A DNA stretch of 64,000 bases from Pleurocapsaceae cyanobacterium CSU_1_1 (GTDB taxonomy: Bacteria; Cyanobacteriota; Cyanobacteriia; Cyanobacteriales; Xenococcaceae), in assembly GCA_012034765.1 (NCBI GenBank), contig JAAUOU010000003.1:33511-97510 (forward strand). The letters run 5' to 3'. The number at the start of each line of letters is the position of its first letter. Position 1 is the first letter of the stretch. The translations under genes were made by a program, and so were the position numbers. This document shows, one piece after another, positions 47,870 through 57,654 of the stretch. A model generated the notes under the pieces. That model made no database searches and had not been told where the DNA came from. It saw only the letters and a list, made by a program, of their open reading frames with translations.

Positions 47870-50245
47870 CTAAGCCTCTAGCTTAAACTGAGAAATAGAA
47901 GCCTGGAGATTGTTAGCTTCAGATACTAAAGTTTGCAGTGACTGCACCACATTTTGAGCTTCAGTCGAGTTGATTTTAGCGATGGTAGCAATACCGTTAA
48001 TTTTCTGGTTGACCACCTCAGAAGTATTAGTTTGGTCAATAGTGCTGGTGGAAATGTATTTGAGATATTCATCAATTTGTTTACTGGTGTCTGCCAAGCT
48101 GCGTAGGTTGAGTTTAGTTAGCTGAACTAATTCACTACCATTGACTACTTCAGAAGTACTGGTTTCCATCCCTTGCAGCACTGAAGTAGTATCTTGCTGA
48201 ATTGTACTAACCAGCCGTTGAATATCTTTAGTAGCTTCGGTAATTCGATCTGCTAGACGACGCACCTCTTCTGCTACAATTCTGAACCCCTCACCGTGTT
48301 CTCCTGCCCGTGCTGCCTCCACCGAAGCGTTAAATGCTAGTAAGTTGGTTTTTTCAGAAATACCAGAGATAATGTCCACGATTTGCGCAATTTCTTGGGA
48401 CGATTCTGCCAGTTGTTTTACTTTTTTCGAGGTGTTGGCGACAGTGCCACGAATTTTTTCAATACTGCTAACCGTAGCATCCATTGCTAAATCTCCCTCT
48501 TTGGCTTGAATTGAACCGTCACGAGCAATTTTGGCTGCTTCTTGAGCATAGTTAGCCACCGTAGCTACGGACTGATTAATTTCATCAATACTGCCTAACG
48601 CTTGGTTGATTTCTTCGGTTTGTTTAAGGGCAGATTCGGAAAGTTGTCGTACCGAGTCCTCTCCTGCCAAAGATAATTGACCAACCTCGGTTGAAACCGC
48701 CTGCACCTCTTGCAGAAGCTCTCGTAGTTTTCTCATAGTTGCATTAAAGGCATCGGCAATCGAACCAACTGCACCATCAGTCATCTGAGCTTTGACAGTT
48801 AAGTCTCCTTTTTGCGCCCCTTCTACATCTAACAATAGACCCATTACTCCCTGTTGGAGCAGCTCTTTTTCTTTGCGTTGTTGCTTAGTTTCGGCTTCTT
48901 GAGTAAATAGCAAATCTTGAATTTGCCCTGCCATTTTGTTGATATTAGAACTCAAGTCAGCTATTTCATCTTGTCCTTTGACAGGAATCCGTACATCAAA
49001 GTTGCCGTTTCCTAATTGTTTTACGGCATCTAAAGCTTCTAATATAGGTTGAGTTGCTTTATACCCAATCAAAGAAGCGATCGCTGCTACTAGGGCAGAA
49101 ATCAGCAAAGTTCCTAGAGAAAAGGCAATTAGCAGTTCTTGCTGTGTTTTAAAAGCTTGCTTTTTGTTAACAGTGGTAATTGTACTCCAGCCTAAGTCTG
49201 GTAACTGCGCCCGAAACTCGTCTTTAAATGCAGCAAAAGGAATGTAAGAAGCTAAATCTTGCTTGGTAATTAATGTTTTGTTCTCAGCTTTGCCCTCACC
49301 TTTTAGCTGTTCAAAAAAGTCCAAGTGATCGCCAGCAGGCTGCATTTTGCCTGCTAAATTTTGCAGTTCTTTAAATTCTGACTCTTCAGAAACCGCAAAA
49401 ATTTGCCCTTGATTGTTCAAAAGATAATTTTCTTCGTGATCGATGGCAAGAATTACATCTCGTAAGTATTTAACAGGCAATCTCGCCTGCATGACACCAA
49501 CGGTTTTACCAGTAATACTATCCTTGACTGGTGAAGCTAAATAAATCGCTAAAATACTTGAGTCTTCTGATAACATAGGCTGACTCAATGTCGGCCCATT
49601 AGCTTTGATTGCTGCTTGAAAATAACTGCGATTACGGAAGTTTGGGATAGGATTGCCTGTGGATTGAGCCTGAACATTTCCCTGAAGATCGGCAACAGCA
49701 ATACTATCGTAGATGGTATAAGCTTTGATAAAAGAATCTAAGGCAGCCTGCTTATCCTTGGCAGTTGTACTTGCTCGCAGTTGAGGATTGGTTAAGATTG
49801 TCAAATTAGACATAATTTGAATATCCCCAAAACGTTCCCGCATATAAAAGGCAACTTTATTTGCCACTTCTGAGGCAGTTTTTTGTTGGGCAGTTGTAAT
49901 TTGCCTAGTCATAGATTGCCTGGCAAAGCCATAAGCAATTGTGCTTACTGCAATTGTGGACAAAGTACTGATAGCCACCATAATTAAAGTGGTTCTGGTG
50001 CGAAGATTGATTCTGTCCCAAAAATTATTAGTCTTAGTTTTTTGAGCAGTAAAGACATCGCTAACAGTAACTTTTGTCTGTTCGAGATTGGCTAAAGCTT
50101 CCCTGGCAACATTACCATAATTTCCACTCCGATCCAGCTCTGAAATTTCTCGGTATAGAGCGATCGCTTGTTCTACTCGCCCTGCATTTTCTAGGGCATT
50201 AGCCTCAACTATTTTACTTACAATATCACCAGTGTTATCAGACAT
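47870..50245 (-). CDS. Methyl-accepting chemotaxis protein (PilJ/TaxD-like), 791 aa
   Basis: A short N-terminal cytosolic tetratricopeptide-like region (NALENAGRVEQAIALYREISEL) precedes TM1 (about 84-106). A periplasmic dCache-type sensor follows (residues about 110-365, AVADLQGNVQAQSTGNP), then TM2 (LLISALVAAIASLIGY), HAMP, and a methyl-accepting signalling domain with the hairpin tip segment ISEKTNLLAFNASVEAARAGEHGEGF and RLADRITEATKDI. It senses a signal and drives the CheA above. The soluble extension before TM1 matches cyanobacterial PilJ-type receptors. Ligand unknown. Confidence 0.92.
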   Translation of the reverse strand: MSDNTGDIVSKIVEANALENAGRVEQAIALYREISELDRSGNYGNVAREALANLEQTKVTVSDVFTAQKTKTNNFWDRINLRTRTTLIMVAISTLSTIAVSTIAYGFARQSMTRQITTAQQKTASEVANKVAFYMRERFGDIQIMSNLTILTNPQLRASTTAKDKQAALDSFIKAYTIYDSIAVADLQGNVQAQSTGNPIPNFRNRSYFQAAIKANGPTLSQPMLSEDSSILAIYLASPVKDSITGKTVGVMQARLPVKYLRDVILAIDHEENYLLNNQGQIFAVSEESEFKELQNLAGKMQPAGDHLDFFEQLKGEGKAENKTLITKQDLASYIPFAAFKDEFRAQLPDLGWSTITTVNKKQAFKTQQELLIAFSLGTLLISALVAAIASLIGYKATQPILEALDAVKQLGNGNFDVRIPVKGQDEIADLSSNINKMAGQIQDLLFTQEAETKQQRKEKELLQQGVMGLLLDVEGAQKGDLTVKAQMTDGAVGSIADAFNATMRKLRELLQEVQAVSTEVGQLSLAGEDSVRQLSESALKQTEEINQALGSIDEINQSVATVANYAQEAAKIARDGSIQAKEGDLAMDATVSSIEKIRGTVANTSKKVKQLAESSQEIAQIVDIISGISEKTNLLAFNASVEAARAGEHGEGFRIVAEEVRRLADRITEATKDIQRLVSTIQQDTTSVLQGMETSTSEVVNGSELVQLTKLNLRSLADTSKQIDEYLKYISTSTIDQTNTSEVVNQKINGIATIAKINSTEAQNVVQSLQTLVSEANNLQASISQFKLEA

Positions 50246-50283
50246 AGACTTGATTCCTAATAGTTCAATAGATGCAATTTAAT

Positions 50284-50772
50284 TTAGGTTGATACCAGCA
50301 TTGATTGTTGGTGTAGCTGTTGCAACAAGGCAGCAGAATCAAGCAGATAAATGGTCTGGGCTTCTGCTTCTATCTGAGCGAGGTTAGAACAGCACTGACG
50401 TAACTGAGGCGGAGCATCATCAGCTAGAGGTTGATAACAAGATGGTTCTATTGCCACAATGCCTTTTAATTGCCCAGTAACGATAGCTACTTGTTTTTCA
50501 CTGTCGAACTGCTGATTTTTAATAACTACTGCCGTAAGTTTTTGGGCTTGCTTATTGTGCTTAAAATTCAAATTAAAATAGCGATCGCTATCTAAAATCC
50601 ACAATAAAGAACCTTTGAAATTGACAACTCCATACCAAAAGTCAGCTACGCCAGGTACAGTGCAAATATTAGATAGATCGAATTGGGCGACAATACCCAT
50701 CTCATTCAAAGGCAATCCTAAAGTGATTTTTGACCCTAATTCAACGGTAAAGTATTCTTGATGAATAACCAT
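50284..50772 (-). CDS. CheW-like adaptor (PilI), 162 aa
   Basis: A single CheW domain: EYFTVELGSKITLGLPLNEMG at the start, VADFWYGVVNFKGSLLWILD in the middle, then VAIVTGQLKGIVA. It links the receptor to the CheA kinase. It lies between the CheY gene and the receptor gene on the same strand; the 38-base gap to the receptor suits cotranscription. Length and order match PilI in Tax/Pil operons of cyanobacteria. Confidence 0.88.
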   Translation of the reverse strand: MVIHQEYFTVELGSKITLGLPLNEMGIVAQFDLSNICTVPGVADFWYGVVNFKGSLLWILDSDRYFNLNFKHNKQAQKLTAVVIKNQQFDSEKQVAIVTGQLKGIVAIEPSCYQPLADDAPPQLRQCCSNLAQIEAEAQTIYLLDSAALLQQLHQQSMLVST

Positions 50773-50968
50773 AAAGCGAAAAAATCTAACTATATCTATA
50801 TAGGGTGAGGTGATTATTAATCACAGCCATAAAAAACATTTTTAAGTATTAATTACTAAGAATTAACTTTGATTGATTGATTACAATTTACCGTTGTGAA
50901 TATTTTGAGTAAAATTATTTTTAATTAGTCAAAGCCAAATTACCAAATAAATATAGTCTGACAGTCAA

Positions 50969-51334
50969 TTAATTAACAAACTGATTTACTTTATCCACTA
51001 AATTTTGGGGAACATAAGGTTTCGTAATATATTCATTTCCACCTTGACGTATTGCCCAAAAACGATCAAATTCTTCGGCTTTAGAACTACAGAACAAAAT
51101 CGGAATATTTTTCCATTTATCGTGTTCTCTAATTTTGCGACATAGATCTAGTCCGCTTTCTCCAGGCATCACAATATCTAATAAGATTAGGTTAGGCGTA
51201 GGATTAGCATTGAGCCATGACCAGGCGGTTTCTGCACTGTCGGCTACAGCCACCTCAAAACCAGCATGGGACAATAGAGCAGAACTCATTTGTCTTTCTG
51301 CATGAGTATCTTCAACAATAAGTACAGTTTTCAT
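50969..51334 (-). CDS. CheY-like response regulator (PilH), 121 aa
   Basis: Stand-alone receiver domain: acidic pair VEDTHAERQ, phospho-acceptor Asp53 in LLDIVMPGESG, switch Ser in FCSSKAEE and Lys in YITKPYVP. As PilH, it would act as an output or phosphate sink of the pilus chemotaxis kinase. It is separated by about 196 bases from the CheW gene and 111 bases from the PatA-like gene, in the same direction. Confidence 0.9.
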   Translation of the reverse strand: MKTVLIVEDTHAERQMSSALLSHAGFEVAVADSAETAWSWLNANPTPNLILLDIVMPGESGLDLCRKIREHDKWKNIPILFCSSKAEEFDRFWAIRQGGNEYITKPYVPQNLVDKVNQFVN

Positions 51335-51445
51335 AATAATTAATTACTTTTTCCAATTATTTTCCAATGAATAATCTGGCTGATTTTATAATTCCCAAAA
51401 ATTGTCTAAAACTACCATGATTTGGCTCGATCTGCTCTCACAGAA

Positions 51446-52666
51446 CTAAACATTTGCCGTCACATTTTCTAATGTTTTAGCTAAAGTAATTAACTTGTTG
51501 GGATCGCAAGGTTTGGTTAAATAGTCGGTAGCTCCAACTAGTTTGGCTCTAACCCGATCGATCATGCCATCTCTTCCCGTCAACATGACAATCGGAATAT
51601 CTTTAAATCTTTCAGATTTTCTCAATAGGCTACATAAATCATAACCATTGAGATTGGGCATGTTGATGTCCATAAAAATTACCACAGGTTGGTGTTGAGA
51701 TAATTGTTTTAAGGCCAAGGTAGGATCGAGAATACCGAGTACTTGATAACCTCCAGCTTCTAAGGTCATTTTTACTTGTTTCTGAACTGCCTTACTATCA
51801 TCAATGCAGGCGACTAAGGTTGATGATTGAGAGGTATTGGCGGAATTCATCACACCAGGTTGAACCTGTGGTAAAGCTGAAGCATCTTCTTGAGCCTGAT
51901 GTTTGAGACGAAGCTCTTCTGTAGTAAGCTCTTTGAAGGGAAAAATATCGATTAATTTTTCTGTAATGGACTGTTCCAAATGTTTTGCCCAAAAATATGT
52001 ATCAGTATTAGTTTTGGTGGCAATTTGATAAAAGCTGTTTTTGGCGACAAACAAACTGACAAAAGTTGACAGCTTGTGGCTATCAGCAATCTTGGTAAAT
52101 TCTGGGGTAGTATATTTGGGTTTCCAAATTTGATAAAACTTGAGGGCATTTTTTTGTTCTAAATATAGGCGACTAAAAGGCGAACCAATATAGCCTCGCA
52201 TATGCCTGCTAATCTTTACCTGATCTTCTAATTTTTCTCCTAGTTTCTCCAAGCTGAAGTTTATAATTTCTTTATTAATTCTTTTCGCTGGAACTAGCTC
52301 TATATGAGTTTTATCAATACTTAAGACGTTAGCTAATCCCTCTCGGCAAAATCTAAATAACTGCTGTTTAACGTCTGTCTCCGTTGGCTGTTGGCTAGAT
52401 AAAGCTTGACATAATTGAACGTATTCCGAAACCTCCTGTTGCTCAACTTGGGGACATTCTGAACCTAGCTTAAATCGTTGCCAAAGATAATCTAATCGCT
52501 CTTGTTGCCCTAAATTAGTGTTTATATACTGTATTTTTCCTTGCAAAAGATAGACATTCCAGCTTATTGAAGGATCTTTCGGTTCCTCTATTTCAATACA
52601 ACCAGACCAAGTTGTTTTAGATTTTGCTATGAGAACCTGTAATGGACTCTGAAAATTATTATTCAT
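51446..52666 (-). CDS. PatA/PilG-like response regulator, 406 aa
   Basis: The N-terminal 270 residues are a PatA-type (DUF4388-related) domain (PLQVLIAKSKTTWSGCIEIEEP, segment ISWNVYLLQGKIQYINT). A C-terminal receiver follows (CIDDSKAVQKQVKMTLEAGGY, VVIFMDINMPNLNGYDL, MLTGRDG, DYLTKPCDPNKL). Such proteins head the cyanobacterial Tax/Pil operons, and related PatA affects heterocyst pattern. It is the first gene here. ATG 52664-52666 (MNNNFQSPLQVL) is preferred over an upstream TTG at 52699. Confidence 0.9.
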   Translation of the reverse strand: MNNNFQSPLQVLIAKSKTTWSGCIEIEEPKDPSISWNVYLLQGKIQYINTNLGQQERLDYLWQRFKLGSECPQVEQQEVSEYVQLCQALSSQQPTETDVKQQLFRFCREGLANVLSIDKTHIELVPAKRINKEIINFSLEKLGEKLEDQVKISRHMRGYIGSPFSRLYLEQKNALKFYQIWKPKYTTPEFTKIADSHKLSTFVSLFVAKNSFYQIATKTNTDTYFWAKHLEQSITEKLIDIFPFKELTTEELRLKHQAQEDASALPQVQPGVMNSANTSQSSTLVACIDDSKAVQKQVKMTLEAGGYQVLGILDPTLALKQLSQHQPVVIFMDINMPNLNGYDLCSLLRKSERFKDIPIVMLTGRDGMIDRVRAKLVGATDYLTKPCDPNKLITLAKTLENVTANV

Positions 52667-52832
52667 GATAATGTTGAAAGTTTTGGAGGAAATAAGCAAA
52701 AGTAATAAAAAGGAATTAAAAATCTCCGCAGTAGAATGCTTCTGTCGTACCTTTTTTTATAGTTCCCAAAATTCCAACTAAAATTCAAGTTGAGTTTATT
52801 TATATTTCTCACTAAAGCTAAAGATAGATAAA

Positions 52833-54221
52833 ATGGGTTTAATCATTGCAGGCGATCGCTCTGGAGTCGGTAAAACGACGGTTACCCTAGGCATACTGGC
52901 ATATCTGGCAGCACAAAACAGGCGAGTTCAATCTTTTAAAGTAGGGCCAGATTATATTGACCCGATGTTTCACACTGCCGTAACAGGCTTACCTTGCCGT
53001 AATTTAGATCTTGTCTTAACTTCTCCCCATTATGTCCAAGATTGTTTTCAACGTCATGCCCAAAATGCTGAATGGGTAATCATAGAAGGAGTAATGGGGT
53101 TGTTTGACGGTATTTATCATCCCGAACCAGCAGCATCTCGCAACGATTATGGCAGTACCGCTCATATCGCCATAATTTTAAATCTACCTGTATTACTTGT
53201 TTTAAATTGTTCTAGCTTATCGACTTCCATAGCAGCGATCGCCTATGGTTATGTCAACTTAGATCCTCAAGTAAATATTGTGGGGGTAATTCTTAATCAG
53301 GTGGCGAGCGATCGCCATCTAGAACTATTGACAACGGCATTAAAAAGTATTAATTTGCCAATATTAGGAGTTTTGAGGCGCAATGCAGCAGTAGCAATTC
53401 CCGATCGCCACCTGGGTTTAGTTCCCTCTAGCGAACTAGCGAATATTAGTCATGTCTTTGCACAACTAGCTGATTTAGCCAAAACATCCTTTAATTGGGA
53501 TAGGTTATTCCCCCTAATTCGTCAAAAATCAGCTACAAACAAAGCAACACCAAGTTTATACCAGCAGCAGCAATCTGCTAGCGTTAGAATTGGCGTTGCC
53601 AGAGATCGGGCATTTAATTTCTACTATCAGGATAATTTAGACCTATTGACTCAATTGGGAGCAGAGTTAGTATTTTGGAGTCCGCTTCAAGATCGAGATA
53701 TTCCCGATCGCCTTCAAGGATTATATTTTGGTGGTGGTTTTCCTGAAGTATTTGCTCAACAGCTAGCCGACAACAAAAGTATCTTGCAACAACTTAAACA
53801 AGTTATTAGGACTAATCTACCGACTTACGCTGAATGTGGAGGCTTAATGTATCTCTGCGAGCAATTAATCGATCTTCAGTCACAAACCTGGTCGATGGTG
53901 GGAATTATCCCTAGTACAGTTACCATGCAGGCTAAATTGACTTTGGGCTATCGTCAGGCGATCGCTCTACAAAACAGTTCTGTGGTTACAGCACAACAAA
54001 CCATTACAGGACACGAATTCCATCGTTCTCAATTAATTGCCCACTCTAAGCATCCTCAATGGCAATTACAGGGAGTTCATAAATCGAGTATGGCATCCGC
54101 GGAAGGCTGGAATATTCAACAAGTTCACGCTTCTTATTTGCATCTACATTGGGGTGTCAGCACAGCTTTAGCTAGGAGATTCATCCAATCTTGCCGAAAC
54201 TATCAAACTTCGTTATATTGA
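52833..54221 (+). CDS. cbiA: Cobyrinate a,c-diamide synthase (CobB/CbiA), 462 aa
   Basis: Amidates the a and c side chains of cobyrinate or its early form in cobalamin synthesis. The N-terminal P-loop GDRSGVGKTT (residues 6-15) and the PDYIDPMFH segment belong to the ATP-dependent half; a class II glutamine amidotransferase-like domain follows with LYFGGGFPEVFAQQL, the nucleophile Cys in TYAECGGLMYL and HEFHRS. Length is right. No other cobalamin genes or a cobalamin riboswitch lie nearby. Confidence 0.92.
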   Translation: MGLIIAGDRSGVGKTTVTLGILAYLAAQNRRVQSFKVGPDYIDPMFHTAVTGLPCRNLDLVLTSPHYVQDCFQRHAQNAEWVIIEGVMGLFDGIYHPEPAASRNDYGSTAHIAIILNLPVLLVLNCSSLSTSIAAIAYGYVNLDPQVNIVGVILNQVASDRHLELLTTALKSINLPILGVLRRNAAVAIPDRHLGLVPSSELANISHVFAQLADLAKTSFNWDRLFPLIRQKSATNKATPSLYQQQQSASVRIGVARDRAFNFYYQDNLDLLTQLGAELVFWSPLQDRDIPDRLQGLYFGGGFPEVFAQQLADNKSILQQLKQVIRTNLPTYAECGGLMYLCEQLIDLQSQTWSMVGIIPSTVTMQAKLTLGYRQAIALQNSSVVTAQQTITGHEFHRSQLIAHSKHPQWQLQGVHKSSMASAEGWNIQQVHASYLHLHWGVSTALARRFIQSCRNYQTSLY

Positions 54222-54282
54222 TTCATAGATACATAAGTATCAAACTAGCCATTTAGAAATAGAAACATAGGAGGTGATGCCC

Positions 54283-54354
54283 ATGACAGAACATAGTAGT
54301 AACATGGGTCTCCTAGTTGATGATAGCCAGCTGTGTGCTGGGGCTGTTCTTTAA
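54283..54354 (+). CDS. Possible 23-aa leader peptide
   Basis: An ideal Shine-Dalgarno AGGAGGTGAT (54269-54278) precedes ATG 54283 by four bases; the short frame (start MTEHSSNMGLLV, end CAGAVL) stops at 54352-54354. Both the ribosome site and the start codon lie in the 5' hairpin, so translation would depend on the fold. There is one Cys codon. The frame may be accidental to a structured RNA. Confidence 0.3.
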   Translation: MTEHSSNMGLLVDDSQLCAGAVL

Positions 54355-54446
54355 GCAGTCTCATCTTAAACTTCTGCGGAAGTAACTAGGTAGACATTGT
54401 TGGAGATCCTTCCAGCAGTTAGGTTTCGACTAAGAGACCCTCTAGA

Positions 54447-54498
54447 CCGCCCCCATAAGCATTAACTCTGTTATTAGCTTGTGGGGGCGGATAGTTTT
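54447..54498 (+). terminator. Strong intrinsic terminator
   Basis: A 14-bp stem (54447-54460 with 54477-54490, including CCGCCCCCA/TGGGGGCGG and one G-T pair) is followed by ATAGTTTTT. It ends the structured RNA and separates it from cysK. Confidence 0.85.
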
Positions 54499-54674
54499 TG
54501 CAAGTTATTAGCCAAAATTGGCGCTTCTTCAGCTACATTAAGCACGTTTTTTTAGTTTGTAAGTAAAATCACTCCAGGACACAAACTAGAGAATTATGAA
54601 CTATTGAAAAATTGCCAGATATAGCAGGCAATAAACAAGCAAAATAAATATAAGCTATCTAAAATTTGCATCCT

Positions 54675-55628
54675 ATGAAAATCGCTAAAAATATTACTGA
54701 ACTAGTGGGTAAAACTCCGCTAGTTCAGCTCAATCGCATTCCTCAAGCTGAAAAATGTGTAGCCAAGATCATTGTCAAGCTAGAAGGGATGAATCCTGCT
54801 GCCTCTGTTAAAGATCGTATTGGAGTTAATATGATTAATGCGGCGGAAGCTGAGGGGGCAATTATTCCAGGCAAAACTATTTTAGTAGAACCAACATCGG
54901 GTAATACGGGAATCGCCCTGGCAATGGCTGCTGCTGCTAAAGGATATAAGCTAATTCTGACCATGCCAGAAACCATGAGCAAAGAGCGACGAGCGATGCT
55001 GAAAGCTTATGGCGCTCAACTTGAATTAACTCCTGGGAGCGAAGGAATGAAAGGTTGTATTAGAAAAGCTCAAGAAATTAGCGATAACTTGCCCGATGCC
55101 TATATGCTACAGCAGTTTAACAATCCTGCTAACCCCGAAATTCATAAAAGTACAACCGCTGAAGAAATTTGGGCAGACACAGAAGGGCAAGTAGACATAC
55201 TTGTGGCAGGAGTCGGCACTGGCGGAACAATTACAGGCACAGCAGAAGTGTTAAAAAGATATAAGCCTGAACTACAGGTAATTGCCGTTGAACCTATTGG
55301 TAGTCCAGTTCTTTCAGGAGGGCAACCTGGATCTCATAAAATTCAAGGTATTGGTGCTGGTTTTGTTCCAGAGGTATTAAAAGTAGATTTAATTGACGAA
55401 GTTATTACCGTTACTGATGATGAAGCGATCGCTTATGGTCGTCGTTTAGCTAGCGAAGAAGGTTTATTATCGGGCATTTCTACAGGTGCAGCCCTCGCAG
55501 CAGCAATTAAAGTGGGGCAAAGACGAGAAAATAAAGATAGGCTAATTGTCATGATTCAACCTAGCTTCGGTGAACGTTATCTAAGCACGCCCTTGTTTGC
55601 CGATCTGGCTCAACCTGTCTTTAATTAA
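54675..55628 (+). CDS. cysK: Cysteine synthase A (O-acetylserine sulfhydrylase)
   Basis: Makes cysteine from O-acetylserine and sulfide. The PLP Lys46 lies in [10 protein letters not shown], the substrate loop is [12 protein letters not shown], the phosphate cup [10 protein letters not shown] and the closing segment [13 protein letters not shown]. Length 317 aa fits. ATG 54675 gives [12 protein letters not shown], the family start; a TTG at 54666 adds three residues. Its stop overlaps the end of alr by 4 bases on the other strand. Confidence 0.95.
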   Translation: MKIAKNITELVGKTPLVQLNRIPQAEKCVAKIIVKLEGMNPAASVKDRIGVNMINAAEAEGAIIPGKTILVEPTSGNTGIALAMAAAAKGYKLILTMPETMSKERRAMLKAYGAQLELTPGSEGMKGCIRKAQEISDNLPDAYMLQQFNNPANPEIHKSTTAEEIWADTEGQVDILVAGVGTGGTITGTAEVLKRYKPELQVIAVEPIGSPVLSGGQPGSHKIQGIGAGFVPEVLKVDLIDEVITVTDDEAIAYGRRLASEEGLLSGISTGAALAAAIKVGQRRENKDRLIVMIQPSFGERYLSTPLFADLAQPVFN

Positions 55629-56821
55629 TTTGTCAGCAGTCCCTCACACAAAAATTCTGGGTAAACGATGCTTGAACCCACAGAGGATTTCCCAAGAAAT
55701 TGTCTCAAGTTTATTAGCCAATCATCGGCAGTAATTTTAAGTTGATTTTGTTGACCAATTAAAGTCACAATATCTCCTGGCTGCACTTGAGGAAGATGAT
55801 CTACCCGCAGCATTAGCTGATCCATGGTGATTGAGCCAATTTGTGATGCGAACTGTCCTGTGACGATCGCCTGTAGTCGATTGGATAAATTGCGCGGTAC
55901 ACCGTCAGCATAGCCAATTCCCACCACTGCTATTTTGGTAGCTTTTTGGGTAATGAACTTACGACCATAGCTAACCCCTTCTCCGGTCGGAATAATTTTT
56001 ACCTGGGTAATTTTAGCTTTAACCTGTAATACTGGCTTGAGTTTGAGTACCTGAGTTAGATGAGCAGCGGGATATAAACCATATAAAGCTAGTCCAACTC
56101 GCACCATGTCGTAATGAGTAGAGCGATCGCTTAAAGTGGCAGCAGAATTGGCTAAATGAACCAGGGGTGGAGTGAATCCAGCAGTTTTTAATTTAGCGAT
56201 CGCTGTTTGAAAACGCTGATGTTGTAAATCCATGATCGTGCGATCGTCTTCGTCTGCCGTAGAAAAGTGCGAATAGACGCTCGCAATCTTTAAATGAGGT
56301 AAGCTTTTCACTAAAGAAACAAACGCAACGGCTGACTGCCAATCTGTTCCTAGACGAGACATACCTGTATCTAGCTTGAGATGGACTGTTAAAAACTTAC
56401 CTAATCTCGCCAAAGTGCGATTAAAAACCACTGCCTGTTCAGAATTACAAATTGTTGCTTCAAGATCCCAGGCTGCAACTGCCTGAATATCTTCCACGGC
56501 ATTAATCGCACCCAAAATTAGGATCGGGGCGGTAATTTGCGAGTTACGTAATTCAACTCCTTCTGCTAGGGTGGCGATCGCCAGACTGTCTGCACCGTGA
56601 GCTAAAACGGTTTGGGCAACAGTAAGCGCACCATGACCATAGGCATCGGCTTTAACCACCGCCATTAATTTTGTTTCAGAATTGAGCCAAGATTTGAGCG
56701 TGCAGACATTATGACCCAGGGCATCTAGATCGACCTCAACCCAAGCGCGTTGGCGATTTACCAATAAAGATAATGGATTTTGAGGCAATTTTTTGGACTT
56801 TTGCTCCTGCCAACTCACCAT
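55625..56821 (-). CDS. alr: Alanine racemase
   Basis: PLP enzyme giving D-alanine for peptidoglycan. The PLP Lys lies in [15 protein letters not shown] near residue 57; other marks are [32 protein letters not shown], and the catalytic Tyr in VSYGRKF. Normal length of about 398 aa. ATG 56821 is preferred to TTG 56827. Tail-to-tail with cysK with a 4-base overlap. Confidence 0.93.
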   Translation of the reverse strand: MVSWQEQKSKKLPQNPLSLLVNRQRAWVEVDLDALGHNVCTLKSWLNSETKLMAVVKADAYGHGALTVAQTVLAHGADSLAIATLAEGVELRNSQITAPILILGAINAVEDIQAVAAWDLEATICNSEQAVVFNRTLARLGKFLTVHLKLDTGMSRLGTDWQSAVAFVSLVKSLPHLKIASVYSHFSTADEDDRTIMDLQHQRFQTAIAKLKTAGFTPPLVHLANSAATLSDRSTHYDMVRVGLALYGLYPAAHLTQVLKLKPVLQVKAKITQVKIIPTGEGVSYGRKFITQKATKIAVVGIGYADGVPRNLSNRLQAIVTGQFASQIGSITMDQLMLRVDHLPQVQPGDIVTLIGQQNQLKITADDWLINLRQFLGKSSVGSSIVYPEFLCEGLLTN

Positions 56822-57011
56822 ATCCAAACATTTATGCTCCAGAATCAGCTAATATTATTGACAAATATTAGTCTAGAAATAGATAAAGTCAAGAAAACAG
56901 CCAAAACATAGTTGTTTGATCTTAAAAGTTATAGGCAAAACAATCTGCTAGAAGTTACATCAACTAGTTCGTCTGTGTTACCATTCCTTGTAAATAATAT
57001 AAGTCTTTATT

Positions 57012-57509
57012 ATGGGTAAGGTTTTAGTACTAAATGCTTCCTATGAACCCCTTAATATTACAAGTTGGCGCCGAGCAGTAGTCTTGCTCCTAAAAGGTAA
57101 AGCAGAGCAGCTAGAACATCGGGGCGAATTTATTTATAGTGGTTTCCCTCTACCAACAGTAATCCGTTTAAGATATTATGTTAGAGTACCCTATAAAGAA
57201 ATCCCGCTAACTCGTCGTAATGTTTTAGAAAGAGATAGCAACACCTGTCAGTATTGTACAGCTAAAGGCGACCAGTTGACGATCGATCATGTAGTTCCGC
57301 GATCGCGAGGTGGTGGAGATACCTGGGAAAACCTTGTAGCAGCCTGTGTTAGATGCAATGTGAGAAAAGGCAATCGCACTCCCAAAGAAGCGGAAATGGC
57401 GCTACAAACTAAACCTCGTCGTCCCTATAGTAGTCTACATTTTGAGTTAATTAAATACACTCAGGGTAACTCCAACCAAGAGTGGAAAAAATACGTAATC
57501 GGCATTTAA
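57012..57509 (+). CDS. HNH endonuclease family protein, 165 aa
   Basis: An N-terminal segment (VLVLNASYEPLNITSWRRAVVLLLKGKAE) typical of the widespread cyanobacterial HNH protein precedes an HNH domain: CQYC, then TIDHVVPRSRGGGDTWENLVAAC and CNVRKGNRTPKEA, which provide two CxxC zinc pairs and the catalytic His/Asn residues. These stand-alone proteins are nearly universal in cyanobacteria, but their DNA target and role are unknown; they are not linked to restriction systems here. Confidence 0.88.
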   Translation: MGKVLVLNASYEPLNITSWRRAVVLLLKGKAEQLEHRGEFIYSGFPLPTVIRLRYYVRVPYKEIPLTRRNVLERDSNTCQYCTAKGDQLTIDHVVPRSRGGGDTWENLVAACVRCNVRKGNRTPKEAEMALQTKPRRPYSSLHFELIKYTQGNSNQEWKKYVIGI

Positions 57510-57654
57510 GAGCATTCAAAAACATTTAATTTAGTTTCATTCTGCCGACAGTTACAGAAGACATAGGTTGATGATAAACTCAAAGCTCTAAATAAAAAAT
57601 CAATATACTTACTCTTTTACTGGGTAATCTAGCATTACCTATCACACCTACAAT

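Larger units (their letters stand above)
54268..54498 (+). ncRNA. Structured RNA locus (6S-like candidate or regulatory leader)
   Basis: Between cbiA and cysK lies a densely paired stretch ending in a strong terminator. A 5' hairpin pairs TAGGAG with CTCCTA and CCCATG with CATGGG (54268-54315). Its right arm can instead join a 14-bp long-range helix, 306-312 with 434-440 and 314-320 with 426-432 (offset 54000), which closes a rod. Inside the rod, CCAGC/GCTGG (54327-54341), GTCT/AGAC (54358-54395) and ACTTC/GAAGT with a TGCG loop (54370-54383) form hairpins. The rod plan and size of about 180-190 nt resemble 6S RNA, but I cannot confirm the family by sequence alone. Confidence 0.5.

Noticed and set aside
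54421..54440. tRNA- or tmRNA-like GGTTTCGAC motif
   Set aside because: No acceptor stem or T-arm can be formed around it; it is part of the long-range helix of the RNA locus.
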